A stretch of 64,000 bases of DNA from an uncultured Eubacteriales bacterium (GTDB lineage Bacteria; Bacillota; Clostridia; Lachnospirales; Lachnospiraceae). The notes below the pieces were generated by a model that searched no databases, had not been told where the DNA came from, and saw only the letters and a program-made list of their open reading frames with translations. Below are positions 43,634-52,167 of the stretch, piece by piece (the first letter of the stretch is position 1; each line of letters starts with the position of its first letter). Where the stretch lies: contig CATOIK010000015.1 of NCBI GenBank assembly GCA_951800645.1, forward strand, positions 1 to 64,000, in the 5' to 3' direction. The position numbers were made by a program, and so were the translations under genes.

Positions 43634-44076
43634 GCAGCTTTTTTAATATAATCACGCAGACCCTGGCGGCTGCAGTAGCTACGGTTGGCTTCTCCCTGCT
43701 GTTCGGCACTCCGGTCCGCTACTATCCCTTCTGCGGACTGATCGGCGGAGCAGGCTGGTTCTTTTACATAACAGCCCTGCCCTTCTCCTCCGCCTCTGCA
43801 GCTACCTTTTTATCCACAGTCATCGTCATTTTCATGTCCCGGTGGTTTGCGGTGCGTAAGCACTGCCCGGTAACCATCTTCCTGATTTCCGGTCTGATTC
43901 CCCTGGTGCCGGGAAACGGCCTTTACTGGGCCACCTACTATGGCGTTACCGGAGAGCTTACCATGGCCTTCCAGACAGGGCTGGAAGCCTTTAAGGTGGC
44001 GGTGGCCATTGTTCTGGGCATCGTGTTTGTACTGGAAATCCCTCAGAAAGTATTTACGATAGGAAATAAAAACTAA
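43630..44076 (+). CDS. Threonine/serine exporter, C-terminal subunit (DUF3815 type)
   Basis: A 148-residue membrane protein with four helices. PFCGLIGGAGWFFYI, FMSRWFAVRKHCPVTIFLISGLIPLVPG and GLYWATYYGV match the ThrE C-terminal (ThrE_2) domain. Its ATG overlaps the stop codon of the first subunit by 4 bases after GGAGGTATCCAGCT, so the two are coupled and form one exporter. Confidence 0.88.
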   Translation: MSSFFNIITQTLAAAVATVGFSLLFGTPVRYYPFCGLIGGAGWFFYITALPFSSASAATFLSTVIVIFMSRWFAVRKHCPVTIFLISGLIPLVPGNGLYWATYYGVTGELTMAFQTGLEAFKVAVAIVLGIVFVLEIPQKVFTIGNKN

Positions 44077-44099
44077 CATCCCATACAGGAGGAACTCTT

Positions 44100-45383
44100 A
44101 TGCTCATTATTAAAAACAGCCGGGTCATTGACCCGAAAAGCGGCTGCGACGCCGTTATGGACATTGTAATAGAAGAAGGAACCATCACCGGTGTGGGGCC
44201 GGATCTGGCCTCAGCCTATGCAGATAAAAGCGGCGTCCAGGTAATCGACGCATCCGGCCTGGTAACTGCTCCCGGCCTGATCGATGTCCATGTCCACTTC
44301 CGGGATCCTGGCTTCACTTACAAGGAAGACATCCAGTCCGGCGCCCAGGCGGCGGCAGCCGGCGGCTTCACCACGGTTATCTGCATGGCAAACACCAGAC
44401 CTGCCGTAGACAATGTGGAAACTCTGAAATATGTACTGGAAGAAGGGAAGAAAACTCCCATCCATGTGTTTACCGCTGCCAACATCACCATGGGTATGAA
44501 GGGAGAAACCCTGACAGATATGGAGGCCTTAAAGGCCCACGGCGCCCTTGGCTTTACAGATGACGGCATCCCTTTAAAGGACGCTGCCCTGGTGCAGAAA
44601 GCCATGGAGGAAGCAGTCCGTTTAAATGTGCCTTTAAGCTTTCACGAAGAAGACCCTGCCCTGATTGCCAACAACGGCATCAACCGGGGGGCGGTATCTG
44701 AAGCGCTTGGTATCGGCGGCTCTCCCGCTGCAGCCGAGGATGTTTTAGTTGCCCGCGACTGTATGCTGGCCGTACACACCGGCGCAGTAATCGACATCCA
44801 GCACATCAGCTCCGGCCGTTCCGTCCGCATGGTAAAGCTGGCCAAACAGTTAGGCGCCAATGTGATGGCAGAGGTAACCCCTCACCACTTTACCCTGGAT
44901 GAAACCGCCGTGTTAAAGCACGGCACTCTGGCAAAAATGAACCCCCCGCTGCGCACTGCCGCTGACCGGGAAGAAATCCTAAAAGGCCTTAAAGAAGGCG
45001 TTATTGACATTATCGCCACTGACCATGCGCCTCACAGCGCAGAAGAAAAAGCAAAGCCTATCACGGAAGCTCCCAGCGGCATCATCGGCCTGGAGACCGC
45101 TCTGGCCCTGGGCGTCACAAGCCTGGTTCGCCCCGGCCACTTAACCCTGGTTCAACTGATGGAAAAAATGTCTTTGAATCCTGCCATCCTCTACCACTTA
45201 GAGGATACCAAGGGCTGGATTGGCAAAGGGGCAGACGCAGACCTGGTGCTGTTTGACCCGGATAAGGCCTGGACCGTAGAGCGCTTCCAGTCCAAATCCT
45301 CCAATTCTCCGTTTGTGGGGGAGACTTTGTTTGGGAAGGTAAAGTATACCATTTGCCAGGGGAAGATTGTCTGGAAGGACTGA
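44100..45383 (+). CDS. pyrC: Dihydroorotase
   Basis: A 427-residue amidohydrolase closing carbamoyl-aspartate to dihydroorotate in pyrimidine synthesis. Metal motifs are DVHVHFRDPGFTYKEDI (near 58-75), FHEEDPAL, DIQHISS and IATDHAPHSAEEK (near 302-314). This is the longer, B. subtilis-like class of PyrC. ACAGGAGGAACTCTT precedes the ATG. It stands apart from other pyr genes. Confidence 0.94.
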   Translation: MLIIKNSRVIDPKSGCDAVMDIVIEEGTITGVGPDLASAYADKSGVQVIDASGLVTAPGLIDVHVHFRDPGFTYKEDIQSGAQAAAAGGFTTVICMANTRPAVDNVETLKYVLEEGKKTPIHVFTAANITMGMKGETLTDMEALKAHGALGFTDDGIPLKDAALVQKAMEEAVRLNVPLSFHEEDPALIANNGINRGAVSEALGIGGSPAAAEDVLVARDCMLAVHTGAVIDIQHISSGRSVRMVKLAKQLGANVMAEVTPHHFTLDETAVLKHGTLAKMNPPLRTAADREEILKGLKEGVIDIIATDHAPHSAEEKAKPITEAPSGIIGLETALALGVTSLVRPGHLTLVQLMEKMSLNPAILYHLEDTKGWIGKGADADLVLFDPDKAWTVERFQSKSSNSPFVGETLFGKVKYTICQGKIVWKD

Positions 45384-45514
45384 TCCTGCCAAGTTGACAA
45401 GCCATCCCAGAAACTGGGCAATATTTTCCCTTTTCCTATTGAATGAGATCCTTTATCCTTATAATTATATACAACGGATCTCAACCTGATCCGATACAAA
45501 GGAGAGGATATTTC

Positions 45515-46840
45515 ATGCATCTTGACCCGAAAAACCTAAAGCGGGATTTCCTCCGCTTTATCTTTGCCTCCATGATGGCCCAATGGATCTTTGCCCTGTA
45601 CAGCGCAGTAGACGGAATGTTTGTGGCCCGGGGCGTCAATGAGGTGGCTCTTTCCGCCGTCAACATTGCCTCCCCCTTCATCAACTTCCTGTTTTCTATC
45701 TCCCTGCTGTTTGCAGCCGGTACCTCCACTGTGGCTGCCATCTATCTGGGACAAGGGAAGAAACAGAGAGCCAGCCAGATTGTAACCCAGAACCTGGCTC
45801 TTGTTGTCATTCTGGCTGTCGTCATCACTGCGGCCGTACTGCTCTTTCCGGAATCCATCGCTGCATTCCTGGGAGCCACCGAGGAAACCATGGAGTATGT
45901 AATCGCCTACATCACCTCCATCGCCCCCTTCAGCGTCTTCTTTATTGTGGCCTATGAATTTGAAATGCTGGTAAAAACCGATGGCTATCCCAAGTATGCT
46001 ACCATGGCCATCATCTCTGGATGCTTAATCAACTGCATACTGGATTACATATTTATATTCCATCTGCATATGGGTGTGATTGGCGCAGGTTTGGCTACGG
46101 GAATTGCCCAGTTCACTCTTGTAATTATTTATCTGATTCACTTTTTCGGTCCCCGCGCCACCTTAAAGATTGTTCCCTTTCATTTTGAGAGAAAAGAACT
46201 GTGGCGCATCATAAAAATCGGCCTGCCGTCCGGACTGACGGAGCTGTCCGCAGGACTTACTATTTTTCTGTTTAATCACGCTATTATAGCCTACTTAAAC
46301 AATGACGCACTGGTCACCTACACCATCATTGGATATGTAAATACCATCGTTGTAATGGGAATGGCCGGTATTGCGCAGGGAGCCCAGCCAATGATCAGCT
46401 ACTATTATGGGCAAGGAAGCAATCAATATGTGAAAAAGCTGCTCTATTACGGCCTTGTCTCAGCTTCCATCCTTGCCGCCCTGATTTTTACAGGATGCCT
46501 TACCGGAGCAGATTTTTTTGTAAGACTGTTTATTTCTTCGGAAAATACTTCCCTGCTTGCCAGCTCTGCCGCAGTATTCCGCATTTTCAGTATTTCCTTC
46601 CTGATTATGGGATTCAATGTAGTGGTCTGCGGATTCTTTACTGCCATTGAACGCCCGGTAGGTTCTCTTGTTATCTCCCTGGCCAGAGGACTGGTAACCA
46701 TTGCCGTCTCCATTTTCCTGATGACTGCTCTATTTGGCGGTCCCGGTATCTGGTGGGCCGCTACAGTATCTGAATGTATGTGTCTGGTAATCACGACATT
46801 GCTTTTCAAATGGCAAAAAAGGCGTGGCCAGCTTTACTAA
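45515..46840 (+). CDS. MATE-family efflux transporter
   Basis: A 441-residue polytopic protein with about 12 helices and two MatE repeats. SAVDGMFVARGVNEVALSAVNIASPFINFLF and NTIVVMGMAGIAQGAQPMISYYYG (near 285-308) are the characteristic repeat motifs. MATE pumps expel cationic drugs or metabolites using Na+ or H+. The ATG at 45515 follows AAAGGAGAGGATATTTC. The substrate cannot be assigned. Confidence 0.9.
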   Translation: MHLDPKNLKRDFLRFIFASMMAQWIFALYSAVDGMFVARGVNEVALSAVNIASPFINFLFSISLLFAAGTSTVAAIYLGQGKKQRASQIVTQNLALVVILAVVITAAVLLFPESIAAFLGATEETMEYVIAYITSIAPFSVFFIVAYEFEMLVKTDGYPKYATMAIISGCLINCILDYIFIFHLHMGVIGAGLATGIAQFTLVIIYLIHFFGPRATLKIVPFHFERKELWRIIKIGLPSGLTELSAGLTIFLFNHAIIAYLNNDALVTYTIIGYVNTIVVMGMAGIAQGAQPMISYYYGQGSNQYVKKLLYYGLVSASILAALIFTGCLTGADFFVRLFISSENTSLLASSAAVFRIFSISFLIMGFNVVVCGFFTAIERPVGSLVISLARGLVTIAVSIFLMTALFGGPGIWWAATVSECMCLVITTLLFKWQKRRGQLY

Positions 46841-46874
46841 ATATTTTTAATCCCAAGAAAGAGAGGTACTTACT

Positions 46875-47498
46875 ATGAAAGTATTACTAATTAACGGCAG
46901 TCCCAACAAAGAGGGCTGCACTTACACCGCACTTTCGGAAGTTGCCGACAGTTTAAACCACTGCGGCCTGGAAACAGAAATCTTCCACATTGGCCTAGAA
47001 GCAAGCGGCGGATGCCGTGGCTGCGGCGGATGCAAGCAGACTGGCCGGTGCGCCTTCGGCTCTGATCGGCTGGCAGAGCTGTTTGAAAAGGCAGAGCAGG
47101 CTGACGGCCTGATTGTCGGCACTCCAGTTCACTATGCCGCCTCCTCCGGGGCAATCTCCTGCGTGCTGGATAAAATGTTTACTGCCATTTCCGGAAAGCT
47201 GGCCTACAAACCGTCTGCCTGTGTAGTTAGTTGCCGCAGAGGAGGCGCTTCCGCTGCTTTTGACGAGATGAACAAATATTTTACCATCAATAAAATGCCG
47301 GTAGTCGCCAGCCAATACTGGAACAGCGTCCATGGCAGCTGCGCAGAGGATGTGAAAAAGGACGAGGAAGGCCTTCAGATCATGCGGGTTCTGGGCCGCA
47401 ATATGGCGTGGCTTTTACACTGCATCGAAGCAGGAAAAAAGGCCGGTGTTCCCATGCCGGAGCAGGAGGAACATCTCTGGACCAATTTTATCCGCTGA
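46875..47498 (+). CDS. Flavodoxin-fold NAD(P)H-dependent FMN reductase with ISF-like cysteine motif
   Basis: A 207-residue flavoprotein. The N-terminal LLINGSPNKEGCTYTAL is the FMN phosphate loop. The compact cysteine motif C-x2-C-x2-C-x5-C in CRGCGGCKQTGRC (near 48-60) is that of iron-sulfur flavoproteins, which bind a [4Fe-4S] cluster. GTPVHYAASSGAISCVLDKMF contributes to the FMN site. It may pass electrons to oxidants or oxygen species. The gene is probably cotranscribed with the MATE gene, 34 bases upstream. Confidence 0.87.
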   Translation: MKVLLINGSPNKEGCTYTALSEVADSLNHCGLETEIFHIGLEASGGCRGCGGCKQTGRCAFGSDRLAELFEKAEQADGLIVGTPVHYAASSGAISCVLDKMFTAISGKLAYKPSACVVSCRRGGASAAFDEMNKYFTINKMPVVASQYWNSVHGSCAEDVKKDEEGLQIMRVLGRNMAWLLHCIEAGKKAGVPMPEQEEHLWTNFIR

Positions 47499-47617
47499 CA
47501 GAGCGGCAATATTCTCCAGTTCTCCCGCAAATTATTGTAGAGCAATCGAATTAGGGATCCGATATAATGAGACTATCAAGAACGGCACAGCCGATAACAG
47601 CAAAGGAGTGTGGAACT

Positions 47618-48127
47618 ATGATAGTAGGAACCCTGGATCATTGTGAAAAGTATTATGTGTTAGGTGAGAACATCAAGAAAGCCCTGGAGTTCTTAAAGAC
47701 CCATGACATCCGCCAGATGGAAGATGGTCGCTATGACATAGAAGGCAATGCACTGTCTACCAGCAACCTTCTGGATTTAAGCGCTAAGGAGAAGCAGGGC
47801 GTATTCATTCTGGTTCAGCGCTACACCACTCGTGACATCGACACCACCTGGTTCGAGGGACATTTAAAATTCATCGACATCCACTATGTGGCAGAGGGCA
47901 ATGAATATTTCTGCTACACCCCCATTGCCCGGGCCGGGAAACCGATTACCGAGTATGATCAGGTAGAGGACGATTACCTGTATAACCGGGATTATGAGAC
48001 TGCTGTTTTAATGCAGCCCGGCGATTTCGTGCTGGTATACCCGGAGGATGTACATATGCCTCAGCGCAAGGTAGTCTTCCCTTCCAATGTAGTAAAGGCA
48101 TGTGTTAAAATCGCCCTTCCCGGCTGA
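47618..48127 (+). CDS. YhcH/YjgK/YiaL-family protein, second copy
   Basis: A 169-residue cupin-like DUF386 protein. FIDIHYVAEGNEYFCY and VLVYPEDVHMPQRKVVFPSNVVKACVKI match the family, including the His and Glu residues of a putative metal site. It differs considerably from the copy at 28468-28932. The ATG at 47618 follows AAAGGAGTGTGGAACT. It is a single gene with a hairpin terminator at 48153-48193, just ahead of the sensory TRAP cluster, so a sugar anomerase role there is possible. Confidence 0.87.
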   Translation: MIVGTLDHCEKYYVLGENIKKALEFLKTHDIRQMEDGRYDIEGNALSTSNLLDLSAKEKQGVFILVQRYTTRDIDTTWFEGHLKFIDIHYVAEGNEYFCYTPIARAGKPITEYDQVEDDYLYNRDYETAVLMQPGDFVLVYPEDVHMPQRKVVFPSNVVKACVKIALPG

Positions 48128-48152
48128 TGCACCTGACAGATGTGAAACTCTG

Positions 48153-48193
48153 AACGGACACTACGAAAAAACAGATTTCTCGTAGTGTCCGTT
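48153..48193 (+). terminator. Terminator after the second YiaL-type gene
   Basis: AACGGACACTACGA (48153-48166) pairs perfectly with TCGTAGTGTCCGTT (48180-48193), 14 bp, followed by TTGTG. A strong stem but a short T tract. Confidence 0.7.
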
Positions 48194-48196
48194 TTG

Positions 48197-48286
48197 TGAT
48201 ATAATAACGAGGAAAATGGCTGTCGTGCCCGCACGAACAGACATTTGACGAGAAAATCATCGAGGCGGCAGTCGAGATGATATAAT
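48197..48286 (+). promoter_or_regulatory. Two extended -10 boxes upstream of the sensory cluster
   Basis: TGATATAATAA occurs twice, at 48197-48207 and 48278-48288, 81 bp apart. Each is an extended -10 (TGnTATAAT) without a clear -35 at 17 bp. The second is 33 bp before the start of the DctP-like sensor. A CGTGC-CC-GCACG hairpin lies between them. Confidence 0.45.
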
Positions 48287-48318
48287 AAACTGCAAATTTT
48301 AAAAGAAGGAGAATTACC

Positions 48319-49227
48319 ATGAAGCTAAAACATATCTGCATCCTTTTTGTCCTCCTTGCCGCCGGCATCATGGTTCTGGGAGTACAGCAATCCTGGGATT
48401 TTCTCCACAAAAATCAGTCCGGCAGCGAAATTATTCTTCGGATGGCGGTACCTTATACGGATTGTCATCCCAGTGCCTTAACTGCTGCCCATTTTGCAAA
48501 CCTGGTTCATACTCAGACCGATGGACAAATCCGAATTCAGGTTTACACAGAAAGCCAACTGGGCAACGAAACAGATACCATAGAACAATTAAAATTCGGC
48601 GGTATTGCTTTTTCCATCGCATGTACCCTGTCGCTTAAAGAGGACGATGTAATTCTAAAAAAAATGGGAGGATCCGATCAGACAGATCCGGTCACTCTCG
48701 TATTACCGAAAAAAGAACATCTGGTTAAAAACAAGTTGGAAACCCTGGCCATCTTTCATCCGGATATTCGCTGCATAGCCAATAATAAATATCCGCTGAC
48801 AGTACCTGTTTCCCAAACATCAGAAACCCGGAAACAGCTTGTAATCCAGGCTCATAACTCCGAACCACTTATGGAATACCTTTCTTCTCTGGGGCTTTCT
48901 GCAGTCCAATCCACAGAGAACGATCTGGCCGGTTCTTTAAATTATGGCTACATTGATGGTGCAGAATTGACTATAACAGAATATGCTGCATCAAATCTCT
49001 CTGACCTCCTCCCCTATCTTTCCATTACAGAAGGTCTTTGGGCTCCGGACTTAATTCTGGCCAGCCAGGTCAGTATGGGAAATCTGACCGCTGAATATCA
49101 GAATATTATCCGCAGCTGTGCAAAAGAAGCAGCGGTCTACCAGAAAAGCATTCTGGAAGAATACCAAAAAACAGCCTTGGAAACACTGCAGTCACTTTAT
49201 CTGACGCCAGAAGGAGGAACCTCATGA
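48319..49227 (+). CDS. Membrane-anchored DctP-like solute-sensing protein
   Basis: A 302-residue protein with an uncleaved-looking signal anchor (residues ~7-23, no lipobox Cys). The rest resembles the DctP solute-binding family: FANLVHTQTDGQIRIQVYTESQLGNETDTIEQLKFGGIAF, then a shortened middle and LNYGYIDGAELTITEYAASNLSDLLPYLSITE. It is ~50 residues shorter than usual. The position of the family's carboxylate-binding Arg (as in KMRT of the neighbouring transporter protein) reads KQLVIQAH here, so that Arg is missing. Its ATG follows AGAAGGAGAATTACC, and its stop overlaps the kinase gene. It probably presents ligand information to the kinase rather than feeding a transporter. Confidence 0.8.
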   Translation: MKLKHICILFVLLAAGIMVLGVQQSWDFLHKNQSGSEIILRMAVPYTDCHPSALTAAHFANLVHTQTDGQIRIQVYTESQLGNETDTIEQLKFGGIAFSIACTLSLKEDDVILKKMGGSDQTDPVTLVLPKKEHLVKNKLETLAIFHPDIRCIANNKYPLTVPVSQTSETRKQLVIQAHNSEPLMEYLSSLGLSAVQSTENDLAGSLNYGYIDGAELTITEYAASNLSDLLPYLSITEGLWAPDLILASQVSMGNLTAEYQNIIRSCAKEAAVYQKSILEEYQKTALETLQSLYLTPEGGTS

Positions 49228-50726
49228 AAAAAGAACGCTCAGTCCTCGGTTTTTCATCCTCTGTCAGCCAGGTAAACTGGATTTTGATCAGCATTTTGAT
49301 CATTACCATTCTGTTTGCCCTGGGTTTCTATTCTACCACCCAGATGCTTGCCGGATACTACGAAGAAAGCGCCAACGGTATTTATCTGACTACTGACTTA
49401 AAGAAGACCTTAAGCCAGAGTGACGAATCCATGCAGGAATACCTTCGGACTGGCAACCGTGCCAGTCTGATCCGATATAATGACGCTGTCCGGCAGTTTC
49501 AGCACAGCTATGACGCCCTGGCGCAATCTGCCGCTACAGCTCAGGAACAATCCCTGCTGCGCTCCATCAGTGATACTTTTTATTCCTATCAAGCCTCCAG
49601 CAACTTTTCTGCCTTTTCCTATTACGAAAAGGAAATATTCCGATGCTATGAAAGCCTTCAGGAAGCTCAGTCCATCAGCCAGTATTTAGCCTCCTACTGC
49701 GATGATCTGCTGGACGTCCAAATCCATGCAAGCCACGCAAACAGTAAGCTTTTACAATATGTTCAAAGCCGTTCCCTGTTTTTGAACATGGCCTTTGTGT
49801 TGTTTCTGGCAGGAATGTCTCTTTTAGGCCTGCACACCCTGATTGAACAATTCCAGCGTCCTCTAAACCGACTGTATCGCGCCTCTTTGGATATAGCCAA
49901 GGGAAATTATTCCGTCCAGATACCGGAAAACTACCGGGACAGCACCATGGAACAGTTGGCTCGAACCTTTAACCGTATGACTTTAAGCATCCGCAACATG
50001 GTTCAAAAGCTGGAAGAAAATAAAGAATTAGAAACCCGCCTTTTAAATGAAGAACTAAAGAATACTCAGTATGAATATCTCCTGGAACAGGCCAACTTTC
50101 TTGCACTGCAGTCCCAGGCGAATCCGCACTTTCTTTTCAATACTTTAAACAGCATATCCCGCACCATTACCTTAAACCGAAGTGACGACGCAGTAATGAT
50201 GATTGACGCTTTGACAGTTCTGCTTCGTTACAACCTGCAGGACGCCACTGTTCCCGCCACTCTGGCCGAGGAACTGCATGTGGTAGCTCAATATATGGCA
50301 ATCCAGAGCTACCGGTTTCAGGATCGGATCCAGGCTCACTTTTCCTACAACCAAGAAATGGCTGCTCAGGTACGCATGCCTCGCTTCACCCTTCAGCCTA
50401 TTGTAGAAAATGCTATCATTCATGGTCTGGAACCTAAAATATCCCAAGGGTCGCTCTGGATTACCGTTACCTATCCAGAACATAGCTGCCAAATAGATAT
50501 ACGAGATGACGGAGTAGGAATCGATCCGCAAAAACTGCAAAAACTGTTAGAGGGAACTGCTGAAGAACGGATTGGGCACACCACATCCATCGGTATCAAC
50601 AACACCAGAGAACGGCTGGAAATCTTCACCCACCAAAAAGATTCCTTCAATATCGAAAATCACAAAAACGGCGGAACCCTGGTTCGCATCCGGATTCCAT
50701 TCCATCAGAAAACAACGGAGGATTGA
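49224..50726 (+). CDS. YesM-type sensor histidine kinase
   Basis: A 500-residue membrane kinase. Two helices (~18-38 and ~185-207) flank an extracellular four-helix-like domain. A HAMP domain (~208-260) contains LYRASLDIAKGNYSVQIP. The His_kinase family core has the phospho-acceptor His in LQSQANPHFLFNTLNSIS (near 305). The ATPase domain has PIVENAIIHGLEPK and IDIRDDGVGIDPQ, with a C-terminal GGTLVRIRIP. Overlaps of 4 bases at the start and 3 bases before the regulator's start suggest one transcript with the DctP-like protein and the AraC-type regulator. Confidence 0.92.
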   Translation: MKKERSVLGFSSSVSQVNWILISILIITILFALGFYSTTQMLAGYYEESANGIYLTTDLKKTLSQSDESMQEYLRTGNRASLIRYNDAVRQFQHSYDALAQSAATAQEQSLLRSISDTFYSYQASSNFSAFSYYEKEIFRCYESLQEAQSISQYLASYCDDLLDVQIHASHANSKLLQYVQSRSLFLNMAFVLFLAGMSLLGLHTLIEQFQRPLNRLYRASLDIAKGNYSVQIPENYRDSTMEQLARTFNRMTLSIRNMVQKLEENKELETRLLNEELKNTQYEYLLEQANFLALQSQANPHFLFNTLNSISRTITLNRSDDAVMMIDALTVLLRYNLQDATVPATLAEELHVVAQYMAIQSYRFQDRIQAHFSYNQEMAAQVRMPRFTLQPIVENAIIHGLEPKISQGSLWITVTYPEHSCQIDIRDDGVGIDPQKLQKLLEGTAEERIGHTTSIGINNTRERLEIFTHQKDSFNIENHKNGGTLVRIRIPFHQKTTED

Positions 50727-50728
50727 CT

Positions 50729-51979
50729 ATGTATAAATTATTGATTGCAGACGATGAAATTCTGGAGCGGCAGGCGCTCCGCTATTTTGTAGAAGGATCG
50801 GAGCTGGAGATCGAGACTATCCTTGAAGCCGGAAACGGCATGGACGCAGTCCGCATGGCTTTGGCTGAGCAACCGGATCTGTGCATTCTGGATATAAAGA
50901 TGCCGGGCTTAAACGGTCTGGAGGTGATGGAGCAGCTTCGCTCCTTTAACCGTCAGTGCAAAGTAATCCTTTCCACCGCCTACAGTGATTTCGATTATGC
51001 CGTTCAGGCTCTTCAGCTGGGAGCTTTGGACTTTCTGGTAAAACCAGTAAAAAAAGAAGTGCTTCTGCGAGCTCTTACCCGGGCCATTGATGAACTGGAC
51101 GAGCAGCAAAGTCTGAGCCGGAGAAAACAACGAGTTACCGATATGTCCTATGTATTAGAAAAGCGTATTTTGAGAGAACTGGTTACCGGACAAATCGATG
51201 AGGAAACACTGTGGTTCCTGGACGGAATCGGTCTGGGAAGCGACATTCTCTGCGCCGGATTTTTCTGGAGACTGGAGCGGAAGCTTTCCGAGGAAGAAAA
51301 AGCCAGCCTCTCCCTCCACCTGCGAAAAGAGCTGACTGCGGCCGGCTGCCAGCACCTTCTGTTTGTCCACCGGACCTCCATCGATCTTCTGATCCTGGGT
51401 ACCAGCGCCCTTCCCCAGGAGGAAACCCAGACAGCCGTAACCCGCATTTTCCGCCGTGCCCTGCATCAGTTCCAGATTCCCAGCCGTTCTGCAGCCGGAT
51501 CGTGGGTCAACGATATTTTCCAGATCGAGCTATCCTATGTAGAAGCCAAAAAAGCCTTAAGCGAACCGGTGCTGTCTCCAGTGGTAGATTTCCTCTCCGC
51601 CCCGGACAGCCTAAAAGTGGATTCCATCCACGATTCCAGGGAGCCTGCGGAAATCAAAGAGATGTGCCGCTATCTGGAGGAGCACTACAGTGAAAAGATT
51701 TCTCTGGAAGATGTGACCCAGAAGGTGGGCTTCAGCAAATACTACGGCGGACGGCTGTTTAAACAGTATATGGGCACCACCATCATCGACTATCTGATCC
51801 AGATCCGAATGAACAAGGCAAAAGAACTGCTTTTGCAAGATGAATACAGTGTCAAGCAGATCAGCTACATGATTGGCTACCAGGATCCTAATTACTTTAC
51901 CTGGTCTTTCAAAAAGGCCATGGGAATGTCCCCTGTAAAATACCGCTATACCAAACGCCCGGAGAACCAAAAGCCTTGA
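50729..51979 (+). CDS. AraC-type response regulator (YesN family)
   Basis: A 416-residue regulator. The receiver domain (1-~120) has IADDEILERQ, the phospho-acceptor Asp in LCILDIKMPGLNG (near 54), and FLVKPVKKEV with the conserved Lys. A middle domain of unclear family spans ~125-300. Two AraC helix-turn-helix units lie at the C terminus: ISLEDVTQKVGFSKYYGGRLFK and YSVKQISYMIGYQDPNYFTWSFKKAMGMSPVKYR. The ATG at 50729 follows CGGAGGATTGACT; a TTG at 50723 is less likely. It should activate the TRAP operon downstream. Confidence 0.92.
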   Translation: MYKLLIADDEILERQALRYFVEGSELEIETILEAGNGMDAVRMALAEQPDLCILDIKMPGLNGLEVMEQLRSFNRQCKVILSTAYSDFDYAVQALQLGALDFLVKPVKKEVLLRALTRAIDELDEQQSLSRRKQRVTDMSYVLEKRILRELVTGQIDEETLWFLDGIGLGSDILCAGFFWRLERKLSEEEKASLSLHLRKELTAAGCQHLLFVHRTSIDLLILGTSALPQEETQTAVTRIFRRALHQFQIPSRSAAGSWVNDIFQIELSYVEAKKALSEPVLSPVVDFLSAPDSLKVDSIHDSREPAEIKEMCRYLEEHYSEKISLEDVTQKVGFSKYYGGRLFKQYMGTTIIDYLIQIRMNKAKELLLQDEYSVKQISYMIGYQDPNYFTWSFKKAMGMSPVKYRYTKRPENQKP

Positions 51980-52103
51980 TCTTTTGCCCGCCGGAGAATG
52001 GTCTGTGCCGTATCACAGCTCATTTTTCCGGCAGGCTTTTCTTTTCGCAATATTTTACGAGTATACAACAAATTATTATAGTGTTTCCTCATTGTATAAA
52101 GGT

Positions 52104-52109
52104 TATAAT
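52104..52109 (+). promoter_or_regulatory. -10 box upstream of the second TRAP operon
   Basis: TATAAT 59 bp before the DctP start has no recognisable -35 at 16-19 bp, as expected of a promoter that needs an activator such as the adjacent AraC-type regulator. Confidence 0.4.
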
Positions 52110-52167
52110 AAATTCATCAAAACGCAGGAATTCTTGTTCAAAATTTTAAAAATCAGGAGGAATTGTT

